DNA of 64,000 bases, taken from positions 1,550,001 through 1,614,000 of the forward strand of contig OZ244055.1 in the NCBI GenBank assembly GCA_965214975.1, given 5' to 3'. This DNA is from JAJEBT01 sp965214975. Its GTDB lineage: Bacteria; Pseudomonadota; Alphaproteobacteria; MPNO01; UBA830. The translations under genes and the position numbers were made by a program. The notes beneath the pieces are model-generated. The model did not search any database, had not been told where the DNA came from, and saw only the letters and a list, made by a program, of their open reading frames with translations. This document shows, piece by piece, positions 35,284 to 43,766 of the stretch (positions are counted from its first letter, which is position 1; the number at the start of each line of letters is the position of its first letter).

Positions 35284-35976
35284 TCAGCCGCTCTTCGCGA
35301 GCTCCAGAAACGCGGCGGCGGCGTCGAATTCGAGCCGCAGCCCCCTTCGCCGCGCCTCGGTCTCGGGATCCGCTCCCCATCTTTCCGTCTGCCAGCTTTC
35401 GTCGAGCTGCGCCGCCTTCCATGCCCGCTCCGCGTCGAGCCGCCCGTCGTCCAGCGCCAGACCGATCACCGCCGAGCAGCAGATCGCGGCCACCGAGTGA
35501 AGCGCGGCCAGCGAGAACTCCCCTCGTCCGGCGACCTCCTTCCGGAGTCTTCCGAGCGGCGGCTGCCTGACCGCCAGGATCCCGTCCGTGACGTTGAGCG
35601 CAAGCCCGTAACGGTCCCGCATCCACGCGACGAGCGGATCCCACGCCCCGCCCTGCAGGCGCCTGAGTTCCTCGGGTCCGGACGCCCGGTAGCAGACCAG
35701 ATCCGTCTCTCCGTAACGCATGATCTCCGAGACCGTCCGGTTCCGGTCGGGGGCGACACGGTCGATCGCGCCGTTGGCGAGGCCGGTCATCCGCATCGCG
35801 AACGGATCCATCTCGGATCCCTGCTCGGACCATTCGCGGGCGACGGCCTCGGCAAGCTTCCGGTTCGGCAGGCGAAGCGGCCGTTCGGCGGGCGTCCGCG
35901 CGGGACGGCCGTCGAGACGGATTCCGACGCCGTTCCCGTCGGCGGCCACCGAGACCGTTCCGTAGAACCGCCTCAT
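35284..35976 (-). CDS. ATP12-family F1-ATPase assembly chaperone
   Basis: 230 residues beginning MRRFYGTVSV; LDGRPARTPAERPLRLPN, SEMDPFAMRMTGLANGAIDR and FSLAALHSVAAICCSAVIGLAL are the ATP12 signature regions. The family helps assemble the alpha subunit of F1-ATPase and is found in alphaproteobacteria and mitochondria. The ATG overlaps the TGA of the HAD gene (ATGA). Last gene of the large leftward unit, facing lipB. Confidence 0.9.
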   Translation of the reverse strand: MRRFYGTVSVAADGNGVGIRLDGRPARTPAERPLRLPNRKLAEAVAREWSEQGSEMDPFAMRMTGLANGAIDRVAPDRNRTVSEIMRYGETDLVCYRASGPEELRRLQGGAWDPLVAWMRDRYGLALNVTDGILAVRQPPLGRLRKEVAGRGEFSLAALHSVAAICCSAVIGLALDDGRLDAERAWKAAQLDESWQTERWGADPETEARRRGLRLEFDAAAAFLELAKSG

Positions 35977-36650
35977 CTTCCGGCCGCGGCCTCGACGAGC
36001 CCGGGAAGATCCCCGAAGCCGTCGGCGATCCCGTGCGCGCCGGCGGCCCGCAGCTCGCCGGCGGCGTGAACGCCCCAGGTCACGCCGACGGCCCCGGCGC
36101 CGGCGTTGAGAGCGGTCTCGATGTCGTAGACCGTGTCGCCGATCATGACGGTGTCGGCCCTCCCGGTTCCGGCGTCGCGCATCGCCCGGCGGAGCGGGAA
36201 CGGATCGGGCTTTCCCGGACCCAGATCCGCGGTCTGGACAGAAACGAAACGTCCGTCGAGACCGGCCCGCGCGAGGATCTCGCCGATGCGCCGGCCCGAC
36301 CGGCTGGTGACGAGGGCGAGCCGGTAGCCTTCCGCCTCGAGACCGTCCAGAAGCTCCGGCGCACCGGAAAACAGGCGTTCCGGAGGCCGCGGCGGTCTCG
36401 GACGCTCGCCGCGCCCGATCTCCGCCTGGTACCGCCGGACCATCTCGACCTCGCGTTTTCCGGCACCCGGCATGAGAATCTCGACTCCGCGTTCCCACGG
36501 CAGCCCGATGATCCGCCTGATCCTGTCCGGTTCGATCTCCGGAAAGCCCAGCGCCTCCCAGCAAGCGGCGACCCCGGCGACGAGCGACGGGATGCTGTCG
36601 AGAAGCGTGCCGTCGAGATCGAAGGCGACCAGCCCCTTGCCTCCGGTCAT
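35973..36650 (-). CDS. HAD-family phosphatase (phosphoglycolate phosphatase-like)
   Basis: 225 residues. The nucleophile motif is VAFDLDGTLLDS, motif III is GPGKPDPFPL with the catalytic lysine, and motif IV is MIGDTVYDIETA. A helical cap sits between about 20 and 90. Substrate unknown; the layout is that of Gph/YjjG-type HAD enzymes. It starts inside the end of rluC-like (ATGA) and ends inside the start of the ATP12 gene. Confidence 0.9.
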   Translation of the reverse strand: MTGGKGLVAFDLDGTLLDSIPSLVAGVAACWEALGFPEIEPDRIRRIIGLPWERGVEILMPGAGKREVEMVRRYQAEIGRGERPRPPRPPERLFSGAPELLDGLEAEGYRLALVTSRSGRRIGEILARAGLDGRFVSVQTADLGPGKPDPFPLRRAMRDAGTGRADTVMIGDTVYDIETALNAGAGAVGVTWGVHAAGELRAAGAHGIADGFGDLPGLVEAAAGR

Positions 36651-37597
36651 GCGGCCCCCGGTTCGAAGCCGAAGAGCTTCCAGCTTTCCGCGAGTTCCCG
36701 ACCGAGCGGCGCCTCGGCGCGCAGCACGCCCCCAGAGGGATGGGCGACCTCGATCGCCCGCGCGTGAAGGTGGAGCGCCCGGTCGCGCGCAAGGCCCGGC
36801 AGCCCGCCGGAACCGTATTTGCGGTCCCCCAGGATCGGCGTTCCCATCTCCGCGCAATGCACCCGCAGCTGATGGGTTCTCCCGGTGCGCGGATCGAGCT
36901 CGAGCCAGGCCACGCGCCGACCGGCGGCTTGAAGGACGCGGTATCCCGTGACCGCCGACTTGCCCGTCCCGTCCCGCACCGCCATCCGCTCGCGCCCGTC
37001 GCGGCCGGACGTCCTGGCGAGAGGCCGGTCGACGATTCCGGATCGCGGCCGCGGAACCCCGGCCACCAGCGCCCAGTAGGTCTTCCGGACCTCCCGGCGC
37101 CGGAAGGACCGGGCGAGGGCGGCCGCCGCCGAGGCGTGGCGGGCCACGAGCAGCACGCCGCCGGTGTCCCGGTCGAGACGATGCACGAGACGGGGGCGTT
37201 CCCCCTCGCCCAGCGCCTCGAGCAGGCCGTCGACATGGACCGCGGTTCCGCTTCCGCCCTGGACGGCGAGTCCCGAAGGCTTGTTCAGCACGATGACGTC
37301 GTCGTCGCTCCGGATCACGAGCGAGCGGATCCACTCGCGGTTTTCCGGGGAGACGCCCCGCCGCCGCGCCCCGCGGCGCGGGCCGGAGGCGTCGTCGAGC
37401 GGCGGCACGCGCACGGTCTGGCCCGGAGACAGCCGCGTGCCCGAACGGGCCCGGCGCCCGTCGACGCGGATCTGGCCGGTGCGCAACAGCCTTTCCAGAC
37501 GACCGTGGCCCAGCGCCGGGTATCTGCGGGCGAACCAGCGGTCGAGCCGGATGTCCGCCTCGCCCGGCTCGACGTCGTGATGGACGACGCCGCCCAT
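36647..37597 (-). CDS. RluA/RluC-type pseudouridine synthase
   Basis: 316 residues. An S4 RNA-binding domain (about 10-70: IRLDRWFARRYPAL...LLRTGQIRVDGRR) precedes the catalytic domain with HRLDRDTGGVLLVAR, whose second Asp is the catalytic residue, then RTHQLRVHCAEMGTPILGD. It modifies uridines of rRNA or tRNA; rRNA 955/2504/2580 (RluC) is the usual call in this gene order. The ATG at 37597 was chosen because a TTG upstream would overlap crcB. Confidence 0.92.
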   Translation of the reverse strand: MGGVVHHDVEPGEADIRLDRWFARRYPALGHGRLERLLRTGQIRVDGRRARSGTRLSPGQTVRVPPLDDASGPRRGARRRGVSPENREWIRSLVIRSDDDVIVLNKPSGLAVQGGSGTAVHVDGLLEALGEGERPRLVHRLDRDTGGVLLVARHASAAAALARSFRRREVRKTYWALVAGVPRPRSGIVDRPLARTSGRDGRERMAVRDGTGKSAVTGYRVLQAAGRRVAWLELDPRTGRTHQLRVHCAEMGTPILGDRKYGSGGLPGLARDRALHLHARAIEVAHPSGGVLRAEAPLGRELAESWKLFGFEPGAA

Positions 37598-37598
37598 G

Positions 37599-37976
37599 TC
37601 ACAGCGCAAGCCGCGCCAGGCGGAGGCCCGCGAACAGCCCGCCGACGGAAACGACGACGGTGGAAACGACGTACGCCGCCGCGAGGTCGGAACGGCCCCG
37701 TTCGGCCAGGAGAACCGCGTCGAGGGAAAACGCCGAGAACGTCGTGAACCCGCCGAGAAGGCCGACGGTGAGAAAGGCCCGCATCTCGGGCGAGGGATTC
37801 CAGGCCAGCGCCATCAGCCCCGCAAGCGCGCCGAGCGCGAACGAGCCGACGGCATTGACCGCGAACGTTCCCCAGGGATAGGAGCCGCCGACCACGTGGG
37901 CGGCGGCGGAGCCGACGAGATGGCGCCCGACGGCGCCCGCCGCGCCGCCCAGGGCGATCGCGACGACCGTGCTCAC
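37599..37976 (-). CDS. crcB: Fluoride channel CrcB/Fluc
   Basis: 125 residues with four membrane helices. The signature WGTFAVNAVGSFALG and the GLLGGFTTFSAFSLD polar track, with Asn and Phe-box residues of the pore, identify the dual-topology fluoride exporter. The GTG start overlaps the TGA of rarA (GTGA). No fluoride riboswitch is visible because it is inside an operon. Confidence 0.94.
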   Translation of the reverse strand: MSTVVAIALGGAAGAVGRHLVGSAAAHVVGGSYPWGTFAVNAVGSFALGALAGLMALAWNPSPEMRAFLTVGLLGGFTTFSAFSLDAVLLAERGRSDLAAAYVVSTVVVSVGGLFAGLRLARLAL

Positions 37977-39280
37977 GTCTTCCTCTCCCCGCCGCGGCGT
38001 CGGCGCAGGTTCCGCCAGCTCTCCAGGCGCCTGGCGATCTCGGCCTCCCGGCCCCGTCCGCCCGGCTCGTAGAAGACCACGGGTTCCACCGCGTCGGGAA
38101 AGCAGTTCTGGCCCGACACGCCCTCCGGCGCGTCGTGGTCGTAGACGTAGCCCCGGCCGTAGCCGAGATCCTTCATCAGGCGCGTCGGCGCGTTCAGGAT
38201 GTGGAGCGGCGGAGGTTCGGATCCGGTCTCGGCCGCCGTCTTCGCGGCCCTCCCCATCGCCCGGTACACGGAGTTCGACTTCGGCGCGGTGGCCAGGTAG
38301 ACGACGCACTGGGCGAGCGCCAGCTCCCCTTCCGGCGAGCCCAGGCGTTCGTAGGTCTCCCACGCCCAGACCGCCTGGCCGAGCGCGTCCGGATCGGCCA
38401 GTCCCACGTCTTCCGAAGCGAACCGCGTCAGGCGCCTGGCGAGGTAGCGGGGATCCTCGCCGCCCGCCAGCATGCGCGCGAGCCAGTACAGCGCCGCGTC
38501 GGGATCGGAGCTTCTCAGCGACTTGTGAAGCGCGCTGATCAGGTTGTAGTGGGACTCCTGCGCCTTGTCGTAGAGCGGCAGGCGCTTCTGCACGTGCACG
38601 GCGAGCCGCGCCGGATCGAGAGAGTCGTCCCCGTCGAGCGACGACAGTTCCTCGACCAGGTTCAGAAGATAGCGTCCGTCCCCGTCGGCCATGGCGCGAA
38701 GCGCCTCGCGGGCCGCTCCCGTCAGCGGCAGCCTGCGCCCGAGCTCCCGTTCGGCCCGCTCCAGCAGGGCCTCCAGCGCCGCGTCGTCGAGGCGGCGCAG
38801 AACCAGAACCTGACACCGCGACAGGAGCGCGCCGTTGAGCTCGAAAGAGGGGTTCTCGGTCGTGGCCCCGACGAGCGTCACCGTTCCGTCCTCGACGTTG
38901 GGCAGGAAGCTGTCCTGCTGCGCCCGGTTGAAGCGGTGGATCTCGTCGACGAACAGGAGCGTTCCCCGGCCGCCCCCGCGGCGTTCGCGGGCGGCCCCGA
39001 AGATCTTGCGCAGGTCGGAGACGCCGGAGAACACGGCCGAGAGAGGCTCGAAATGCATGTCGCTGAGGTCGGCGAGCAGCCTCGCGAGAGTCGTCTTGCC
39101 GGACCCCGGCGGACCCCAGAGCACGGTCGACAGGATCCGGCCGGTCGACGCCATGCGGCCGACGGGGGCGTCCGGCGCCAGAAGATGGTCCTGGCCGAGC
39201 ACCTCGTCGAGCCGCGACGGCCGGAGGCGGTCGGCGAGCGGCCGCGGCACCGCGTCCCCGAACAGGCTTCCGGTCTCCAA
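37973..39280 (-). CDS. rarA: Replication-associated recombination protein A (RarA)
   Basis: 435 residues. AAA+ ATPase with Walker A GPPGSGKTT and Walker B LLFVDEIHRF; sensor motif GATTENPSFELN and the C-terminal MgsA domain with GEDPRYLARRLTRFASEDVG. It acts at stalled replication forks and is related to clamp loaders and RuvB. The best start is TTG (METGSLFGD), 4 bases after the protease gene; no ATG lies in a suitable position. Confidence 0.94.
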   Translation of the reverse strand: METGSLFGDAVPRPLADRLRPSRLDEVLGQDHLLAPDAPVGRMASTGRILSTVLWGPPGSGKTTLARLLADLSDMHFEPLSAVFSGVSDLRKIFGAARERRGGGRGTLLFVDEIHRFNRAQQDSFLPNVEDGTVTLVGATTENPSFELNGALLSRCQVLVLRRLDDAALEALLERAERELGRRLPLTGAAREALRAMADGDGRYLLNLVEELSSLDGDDSLDPARLAVHVQKRLPLYDKAQESHYNLISALHKSLRSSDPDAALYWLARMLAGGEDPRYLARRLTRFASEDVGLADPDALGQAVWAWETYERLGSPEGELALAQCVVYLATAPKSNSVYRAMGRAAKTAAETGSEPPPLHILNAPTRLMKDLGYGRGYVYDHDAPEGVSGQNCFPDAVEPVVFYEPGGRGREAEIARRLESWRNLRRRRGGERKT

Positions 39281-39284
39281 CGGA

Positions 39285-40721
39285 TCAGCCCCCGACCACG
39301 AGCGTCAGCATCCGTCCGTCGCGCCTGAGAGTCAGCCGCCATTCCCCGGCCCGGCGCCCGACGGCCTCGGCGAGATGGCCGACGTCCCGGATCCGGGCGC
39401 CGTTGACCGCGACGACGACGTCGCCCGGCTTGAGCTCGATCCAGCCCGCCGCGGACGCGCGGCCCACGTCGAGGACGACGACCCCCGTCTCGAAGGGATC
39501 GCGCGAGAGTTCCAGCGCCAGCGCCGGGGACAGGTTGGCGACCCTGGCGCCGGCGAACGGGTTTCTGCCCCCGATTCGCGTCGCGTCGCGCGGAGGATCC
39601 TCGGGCGGCGCGAGGAGCGGGACCGGAACCGTCCGGCGGTCGCCCCGGCGCCACAGTTCCAGACGGGCGACCTTGCCGACGCCGAGCGTCCCGATGCGGA
39701 ATCTCAGCGCGTGACCGTCCGCGACCTCCCTGCCGTCGATCGACAGCACGACGTCGCCGACGCGAAGGCCGGCTCCGGCCGCGGCCCCGCCCTCGTGAAC
39801 CCTGGCGATCATCGCTCCGCCCGCCCTGGAAAGCCCGATCCCGCGGGCCAGTTCCGCGTCGATTCCCTGGACGCGCGCTCCCAGCCACGGCCGCACGATC
39901 CTGCCGCCCCTGTCCGCGGCCGCGATCACGGTGGCCACCATGTCCGACGGGATCGCGAAACCGATTCCGTTGGAGGCGCCCGTCCGCGTGTAGATCGCCG
40001 TGTTGATGCCGGCGAGGCGGCCGTCGCCCGTGACCAGGGCGCCGCCGGAATTCCCGGGATTGATGGCGGCATCGGTCTGGATGAAGAAGCTGTAGTCCGA
40101 CACGCTCGCGGCGCTGCGCGCGAGCGCCGAGACGATGCCGCTCGTGACCGTCTGGCCGACCCCGAACGGATTGCCGATCGCCAGCACGAGATCGCCGACC
40201 TCGAGCGTGTCCGAATCCCTGAGCCCGAGATGGGGCAGCCGGTCGGCGTCTATCCGCAGGACCGCGAGGTCGGTGCGCTCGTCGCGCACCGCCACCTCCG
40301 CCTTGAATTCCCGGCGGTCCGCGAGCACGACCCGGATCTCGTCGGCGTCCCTGACGACATGATGGTTGGTGACGATCAGGCCGTCGGGGCGGACGATGAC
40401 GCCGGAGCCCAGGGAGTTGTGGACCCGGGAGCGCGGACGGCCGGAGAACGGCAGCGCGTTCCCGAAAAAGCGCCGGAAGAACGGGTCGTCGAACAACGTG
40501 CCCGCGCGCTTGACGAGACGGGTCGCGTAGATGTTGACGACGGCGGGGGCGACGGACTTGACGAGAGGGGCGAAGGACAGCGCGATCTCGTTCCGCGACG
40601 CCGGAACGCGGCTTTCGGCGAGAGCGCCCGGAACGAGGACGCCGAGAGCCAGCGCGCAGGCCAGGGCGCGGGCCGCGCCACGCCGCCGCGATCCCGTTCG
40701 ATGCGACCAGGCTGCGCGCAT
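39285..40721 (-). CDS. DegP/DegQ-type periplasmic serine protease
   Basis: 478 residues. An arginine-rich N-terminus followed by a hydrophobic stretch (ACALALGVLVPGALA) forms a signal peptide. The catalytic triad is His in NHHVVRD, Asp in RTDLAVLRI and Ser in NPGNSGGAL. Two PDZ domains follow (about 290-380 and 400-470). DegP/DegQ proteases degrade misfolded envelope proteins. The gene begins only 13 bases after rplQ, so it is probably read from the ribosomal operon as well as from its own promoter. Confidence 0.93.
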   Translation of the reverse strand: MRAAWSHRTGSRRRGAARALACALALGVLVPGALAESRVPASRNEIALSFAPLVKSVAPAVVNIYATRLVKRAGTLFDDPFFRRFFGNALPFSGRPRSRVHNSLGSGVIVRPDGLIVTNHHVVRDADEIRVVLADRREFKAEVAVRDERTDLAVLRIDADRLPHLGLRDSDTLEVGDLVLAIGNPFGVGQTVTSGIVSALARSAASVSDYSFFIQTDAAINPGNSGGALVTGDGRLAGINTAIYTRTGASNGIGFAIPSDMVATVIAAADRGGRIVRPWLGARVQGIDAELARGIGLSRAGGAMIARVHEGGAAAGAGLRVGDVVLSIDGREVADGHALRFRIGTLGVGKVARLELWRRGDRRTVPVPLLAPPEDPPRDATRIGGRNPFAGARVANLSPALALELSRDPFETGVVVLDVGRASAAGWIELKPGDVVVAVNGARIRDVGHLAEAVGRRAGEWRLTLRRDGRMLTLVVGG

Positions 40722-40734
40722 GCGTCCGGCTCGA

Positions 40735-41166
40735 TTACGCGGCGATGTCTTCCTCGCCCTGTTCCCGCTCGCGGACCGGTCCCGAATCCCGGCCCTTGGC
40801 CTCCTCGTCGCGGTCCACGAGCTCGATGATCGCCATCGGCGCGCTGTCCCCGTACCTGAAACCCGCCTTGAGAACCCGCGTGTAGCCCCCGGGGCGGTCG
40901 CGGTAGCGTTCGGCGAGGACCGTGAACAGCTTGTCCGCGATCCGCGCGTCGTTGTGCAGGCGGGCAAGGGCCTGGCGACGGGCATGCAGCCCGCCGCGCT
41001 TGCCGAGCGTGACGAGGCGCTCGACCACGGAGCGCAGCTCCTTCGCCTTGGGCAGGGTGGTGCGGATCTGCTCGTGCTTGATCAGCGCCGCCGCCATGTT
41101 GGCGAACATCGCCTTGCGATGGGCGCTCGTGCGGTTGAGCTTCCGGCCGCTCATGCGATGGCGCAT
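40735..41166 (-). CDS. rplQ: 50S ribosomal protein L17
   Basis: 143 residues. MRHRMSGRKLNRTSAHRKAM is the standard L17 start and RTTLPKAKELR a conserved segment. It binds 23S rRNA near the exit tunnel. The acidic C-terminal tail (from about 122) is longer than in E. coli, as in many alphaproteobacteria. Last gene of the alpha operon, 28 bases after rpoA. Confidence 0.97.
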   Translation of the reverse strand: MRHRMSGRKLNRTSAHRKAMFANMAAALIKHEQIRTTLPKAKELRSVVERLVTLGKRGGLHARRQALARLHNDARIADKLFTVLAERYRDRPGGYTRVLKAGFRYGDSAPMAIIELVDRDEEAKGRDSGPVREREQGEEDIAA

Positions 41167-41194
41167 CGTCCGTTCCTCTCCTGCCGCCCGCCGC

Positions 41195-42214
41195 TCAGTA
41201 GGTCTCGGCGGAGCCGGGATCCCGCAGGCTCTCGGGCGGCCATTCCACTTCCTCGCCCATGTCGAGACGAAGCCCCATGTTCTCGAGCGTTTCCTTGATC
41301 TCGTTGAGGGACTTCCGCCCGAAATTCGGCGTGCGCATCATGTCCTGCTCGGTCTTCAGCACCAGATCCCCGACATAGACGATGTTGTCGTTCTTCAGGC
41401 AGTTCGCGGAACGCACCGACAGCTCGAGCTCGTCGATCTTGCGGTACAGTTTCTCCTGGACGTTCCTCAGCCTGCTCTCCGCGCTCTCCTCGGCGGCCGC
41501 CGACTCCTCGAAATTGACGAACGTCGCCAGCTGCTGCTGCAGGATGTGCGCGGCCTGCGCGACCGCGTCCTCCGGCGTGACCGTGCCGTCGGTCTCGATG
41601 TCCATGAGCAGGCGGTCGTAGTCGGTCCGCTGGCCGACCCGGGCGTTCTCGACGCGGTAGGCCACCCGGCGCACCGGGCTGAAGATCGCGTCCACCGGCA
41701 CCTCGCCGATCGACTTCCCTTCCTCGCGGTTCTCGGCCGCCGGCACGTAGCCCTTGCCGGTGTCGACCGTCATCTCCATCGAGATCCTGGCCCCGCGGTC
41801 GAGCGTGCAGATCACCGTGTCCGGATCGATGATGGCGATGTCGGTGGTGGTCTCGATCATGCCCGCCGTGATCTCGCCGGGGCCCTCGGCCGTGAGCCTG
41901 ATCCGCTTCGGCCCCTCGCCGCCCATCCTGATCGCGAGCGACTTGATGTTGAGGACGATGTCGGTCACGTCCTCGCGGACTCCGGGAATCGAGGAAAACT
42001 CGTGCAGCACGCCGTCGATCTGCACCGCGGTGACCGCGGCGCCGCGCAGCGACGACAGAAGAACGCGGCGCAACGCGTTGCCGAGCGTCATGCCGAAGCC
42101 GCGCTCGAGCGGTTCCGCGACCACGGACGCGACACGGGCGGAGTCCTCCCCGACCTGGATGCTGAGGCCGGAGGGCGTGATGAGATCCTGCAGGTTGGCG
42201 GTGATGGCCGTCAT
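41195..42214 (-). CDS. rpoA: RNA polymerase alpha subunit
   Basis: 339 residues. The N-terminal assembly domain contains GFGMTLGNALRRVLLSSL and the C-terminal domain (about 250-330) LELSVRSANCLKNDNI, which binds UP elements and activators. The ATG at 42214 gives MTAITANLQDL; a longer frame exists upstream but extends into the intergenic space. 53 bases separate it from rpsK. Confidence 0.97.
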   Translation of the reverse strand: MTAITANLQDLITPSGLSIQVGEDSARVASVVAEPLERGFGMTLGNALRRVLLSSLRGAAVTAVQIDGVLHEFSSIPGVREDVTDIVLNIKSLAIRMGGEGPKRIRLTAEGPGEITAGMIETTTDIAIIDPDTVICTLDRGARISMEMTVDTGKGYVPAAENREEGKSIGEVPVDAIFSPVRRVAYRVENARVGQRTDYDRLLMDIETDGTVTPEDAVAQAAHILQQQLATFVNFEESAAAEESAESRLRNVQEKLYRKIDELELSVRSANCLKNDNIVYVGDLVLKTEQDMMRTPNFGRKSLNEIKETLENMGLRLDMGEEVEWPPESLRDPGSAETY

Positions 42215-42267
42215 GCGATTTCCTTTCGCGGTGGGGATCCGCGGCCGCGCCGCGGCGGGCGGCGCCC

Positions 42268-42660
42268 TCAGACGCGGCGCCGCTTCCTCGGCCGGCAGCC
42301 GTTGTGCGGAATCGGGGTCACGTCGCGGATCGCGGTGATGGTGAAGCCGATCGCCTGAAGGGCGCGCAGGGCGGATTCCCGTCCGGAGCCGGGCCCCTTG
42401 ACCTCGACCTCCAGGGTCTTCATCCCGTGCTCCTGCGCCTTCCGGCCCGCCTCCTCCCCCGCCATCTGGGCGGCGTAGGGCGTCGACTTGCGGGAGCCCT
42501 TGAACCCCTGCGACCCCGCCGACGACCACGCGATCACGTTGCCCTGGACGTCCGCGATGGTGATCATGGTGTTGTTGAAGGTCGCGCTCACGTGGGCGAT
42601 GCCCGCGCTGATGTTCTTGCGCTCGCGCCGGCGGACGCGGGCCTGGGTCTGTCTCGCCAT
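42268..42660 (-). CDS. rpsK: 30S ribosomal protein S11
   Basis: 130 residues; HVSATFNNTMITIAD and the C-terminal DVTPIPHNGCRPRKRRRV are standard S11. It helps form the platform around the mRNA exit. The start at MARQTQARVRRR is 11 bases after rpsM. Confidence 0.97.
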   Translation of the reverse strand: MARQTQARVRRRERKNISAGIAHVSATFNNTMITIADVQGNVIAWSSAGSQGFKGSRKSTPYAAQMAGEEAGRKAQEHGMKTLEVEVKGPGSGRESALRALQAIGFTITAIRDVTPIPHNGCRPRKRRRV

Positions 42661-42671
42661 GTCTCTCCGCC

Positions 42672-43034
42672 CTACTTCTTGCCGGCGATCGGGCGCGCGC
42701 GGCCCTTGCGGGTGCGCGCGTTGGTGTGGGTGCGCTGTCCCCGCACCGGCAGGCCGCGGCGGTGGCGCAGGCCGCGGTAGCAGCCGAGATCCATCAGGCG
42801 CTTGATGTTCATCGCCGTTTCGCGGCGCAGGTCGCCCTCGACGACCCAGCCGGAGTCGATGGCCTCGCGGATGCGGGAGAGCTCGGCGTCCCCCAGATCG
42901 TTGGCGCGGATCTGGCGGGGCACGTTCGCGCGCTCGCACACCGCGATCGCGGTGGACCGGCCGATGCCGTAGATGTAGGTGAGAGCGATCTCCACCGGCT
43001 TGTTGGGCAGGTTCACGCCGGATATGCGCGCCAC
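42672..43034 (-). CDS. rpsM: 30S ribosomal protein S13
   Basis: 120 residues; starts with GTG (ARISGVNLPNKPVEIALTYI) and ends RTRKGRARPIAGKK. S13 bridges the subunit head to the 50S. No rpmJ gene lies between adk and rpsM, as is usual for alphaproteobacteria. 81 bases separate it from adk. Confidence 0.96.
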   Translation of the reverse strand: MARISGVNLPNKPVEIALTYIYGIGRSTAIAVCERANVPRQIRANDLGDAELSRIREAIDSGWVVEGDLRRETAMNIKRLMDLGCYRGLRHRRGLPVRGQRTHTNARTRKGRARPIAGKK

Positions 43035-43115
43035 GAGGCTGTCTCCCGGTATCAGGTTTCGTCAGAAAGGGGCATCGGAAAGCCCGTTGCAGTGTGCCAT
43101 CCCCGGCGCTTCCCG

Positions 43116-43766
43116 TCAAGCCTTCCGCACCGCTTCGTCGATCGCGCGCCCGACCTCGTCGATCGCCGCCATGCCGTTCACGGCGGCGAGAACGCCGCGT
43201 TCGCGGTAGTAGGGCAGAAGCGGCGCCGTCCGCTCGTGATAGGCCGCGAGACGGGTTTTCACCGTCTCCGCCCTGTCGTCGTCGCGGCGCGTGAACTCGG
43301 TGCCGCCGCAGATGTCGCAGACGCCTTCCTTCGCCGGCCTGCGGAACCGGTCGTGGTAGCCGGCGCCGCACGTCGCGCAGCTGAAACGCCCCGAGACGCG
43401 CTCGACCAGCGCGTCGTCGTCCACCTGCATCTCGACGACGCAGTCGATGCGCCGGCCCGCGGCCTCGAGCATCCGGTCGAGTCCCTCCGCCTGCACCGTG
43501 GTCCGGGGGAAGCCGTCGAGGACGAAGCCCTGCGCGCAATCGGGCTCCGCGACGCGTTCGGCGATCATCCCGAGCATGATGTCGTCCGAAACCAGATCGC
43601 CCCGCTCCATCACCGCCTTCGCCTTGAGCCCGAGCTCGCTTCCCGAGGCGACCGCGCTCCGCAGCATGTCGCCGGTCGAGAGCCAGGCGAGGCCGCGCCT
43701 CTCCCGGAGCGTCTCCGCCTGCGTCCCCTTTCCGGCGCCCGGAGGGCCCAGCAGGATCAGGTTCAT
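43116..43766 (-). CDS. adk: Adenylate kinase
   Basis: 216 residues. The P-loop is LLGPPGAGKGTQ; the LID domain has four cysteines (CATCGAGYH, CDICGG), so it is the zinc-binding form. It interconverts ATP + AMP and 2 ADP. The ATG overlaps the TGA of secY (ATGA). Confidence 0.96.
   Translation of the reverse strand: MNLILLGPPGAGKGTQAETLRERRGLAWLSTGDMLRSAVASGSELGLKAKAVMERGDLVSDDIMLGMIAERVAEPDCAQGFVLDGFPRTTVQAEGLDRMLEAAGRRIDCVVEMQVDDDALVERVSGRFSCATCGAGYHDRFRRPAKEGVCDICGGTEFTRRDDDRAETVKTRLAAYHERTAPLLPYYRERGVLAAVNGMAAIDEVGRAIDEAVRKA

Noticed and set aside
37560..37976. Fluoride riboswitch before crcB
   Set aside because: crcB starts inside the end of rarA, leaving no leader for a riboswitch.
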